DNA of 5,137 nucleotides from Candidatus Stahliibacteriota bacterium (GTDB taxonomy: Bacteria > Hydrothermota > UBA3073). Position numbers and translations under genes: made by a program. Shown one piece after another: positions 5,080 to 5,137 of this stretch (position 1 is the first letter of the stretch; each line of letters begins with the position of its first letter). The DNA lies in the NCBI GenBank assembly GCA_030627085.1, contig DAOUSS010000125.1:1-5137 (forward strand). The letters are read 5' to 3'. The notes beneath the pieces were generated by a model. That model did not search any database. It had not been told where the DNA came from and saw only the letters and a program-made list of their open reading frames with translations.

Positions 5080-5137
5080 TCCCGTGGTGTCAGGAGTTGC
5101 CTTACGGCGACCTTCGGTATACCCTCCTGACACAAGT
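5080..5137. repeat. Dispersed palindromic element, long copy, in the leader of the heptose kinase
   Basis: Arms GTGTCAGGAG (5087-5096) and CTCCTGACAC (5124-5133) are identical to those at 224-247 and flank a 27-nt centre. The left flank and arm (5080-5098) match 217-235 exactly, and the right flank ACANGT also matches. As minus-strand RNA (the sense of the kinase transcript) the centre can form two tiny hairpins: GCC-GUAA-GGC, a GNRA loop like the one in the short copy, and ACC-GAA-GGU. Together with the outer stem this gives a possible three-way junction. The element runs to the window edge, so it may extend further. Confidence 0.85.

Overview
The window looks like a stretch of chromosome from a Gram-negative (diderm), probably uncultivated bacterium. 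The outer membrane is implied by two lipopolysaccharide genes: an LpxC-FabZ fusion (lipid A) and a heptose-7-phosphate kinase of the RfaE domain I/HldA type. Base composition is moderately AT-rich by eye, and ATA, AGA and AGG codons are common. LpxC-FabZ fusions are best known from Bacteroidetes/Chlorobi and also occur in several candidate phyla. The codon choice and the repeat-filled gaps make me lean toward a candidate phylum, but I cannot name the taxon from the sequence alone.

Layout. Positions 2-106 (+) are the last 34 codons of a protein-L-isoaspartate O-methyltransferase (pcm). A 350-bp gap (107-456) follows, with a purine tract, AT-rich words, a perfect 10-bp hairpin (224-247) and runs of degenerate 7-8-bp words. 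Positions 457-1746 (+) encode a MOFRL-type glycerate 2-kinase. It converges on a three-gene minus-strand block read right to left: heptose-7-phosphate kinase (4090-5055), ScpA (3144-3863) and LpxC-FabZ (1758-3011). The two converging stop codons are 11 bp apart and both lie inside a small palindrome. The gaps within the minus-strand block hold repeats: a CACGAAG/CTTCGTG cluster at 3026-3187, and a 40-bp direct repeat with an 80-bp offset inside 3911-4058. Upstream of the kinase, at 5080-5137, is a second and longer copy of the hairpin element seen at 217-251.

How the genes fit together. LpxC commits UDP-acyl-GlcNAc to lipid A. FabZ acts on the same 3-hydroxyacyl-ACP pool that feeds lipid A and membrane fatty acids. 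The heptose kinase makes the ADP-heptose precursor of the LPS inner core. ScpA is a kleisin subunit of the SMC-ScpAB condensin and has no direct metabolic link to these. Pcm (protein repair) and glycerate kinase (glycerate to 2-phosphoglycerate) are housekeeping or central-metabolism genes on the other strand.

I see no defence system, mobile-element gene, CRISPR array, tRNA or rRNA. All the protein genes belong to known families. The least explained material is between the genes: every gap longer than about 100 bp is filled with short-word repeats, with a different word in each gap, plus a two-copy structured palindrome whose centre differs between copies. One repeat cluster has supplied the C-terminal tail of ScpA.
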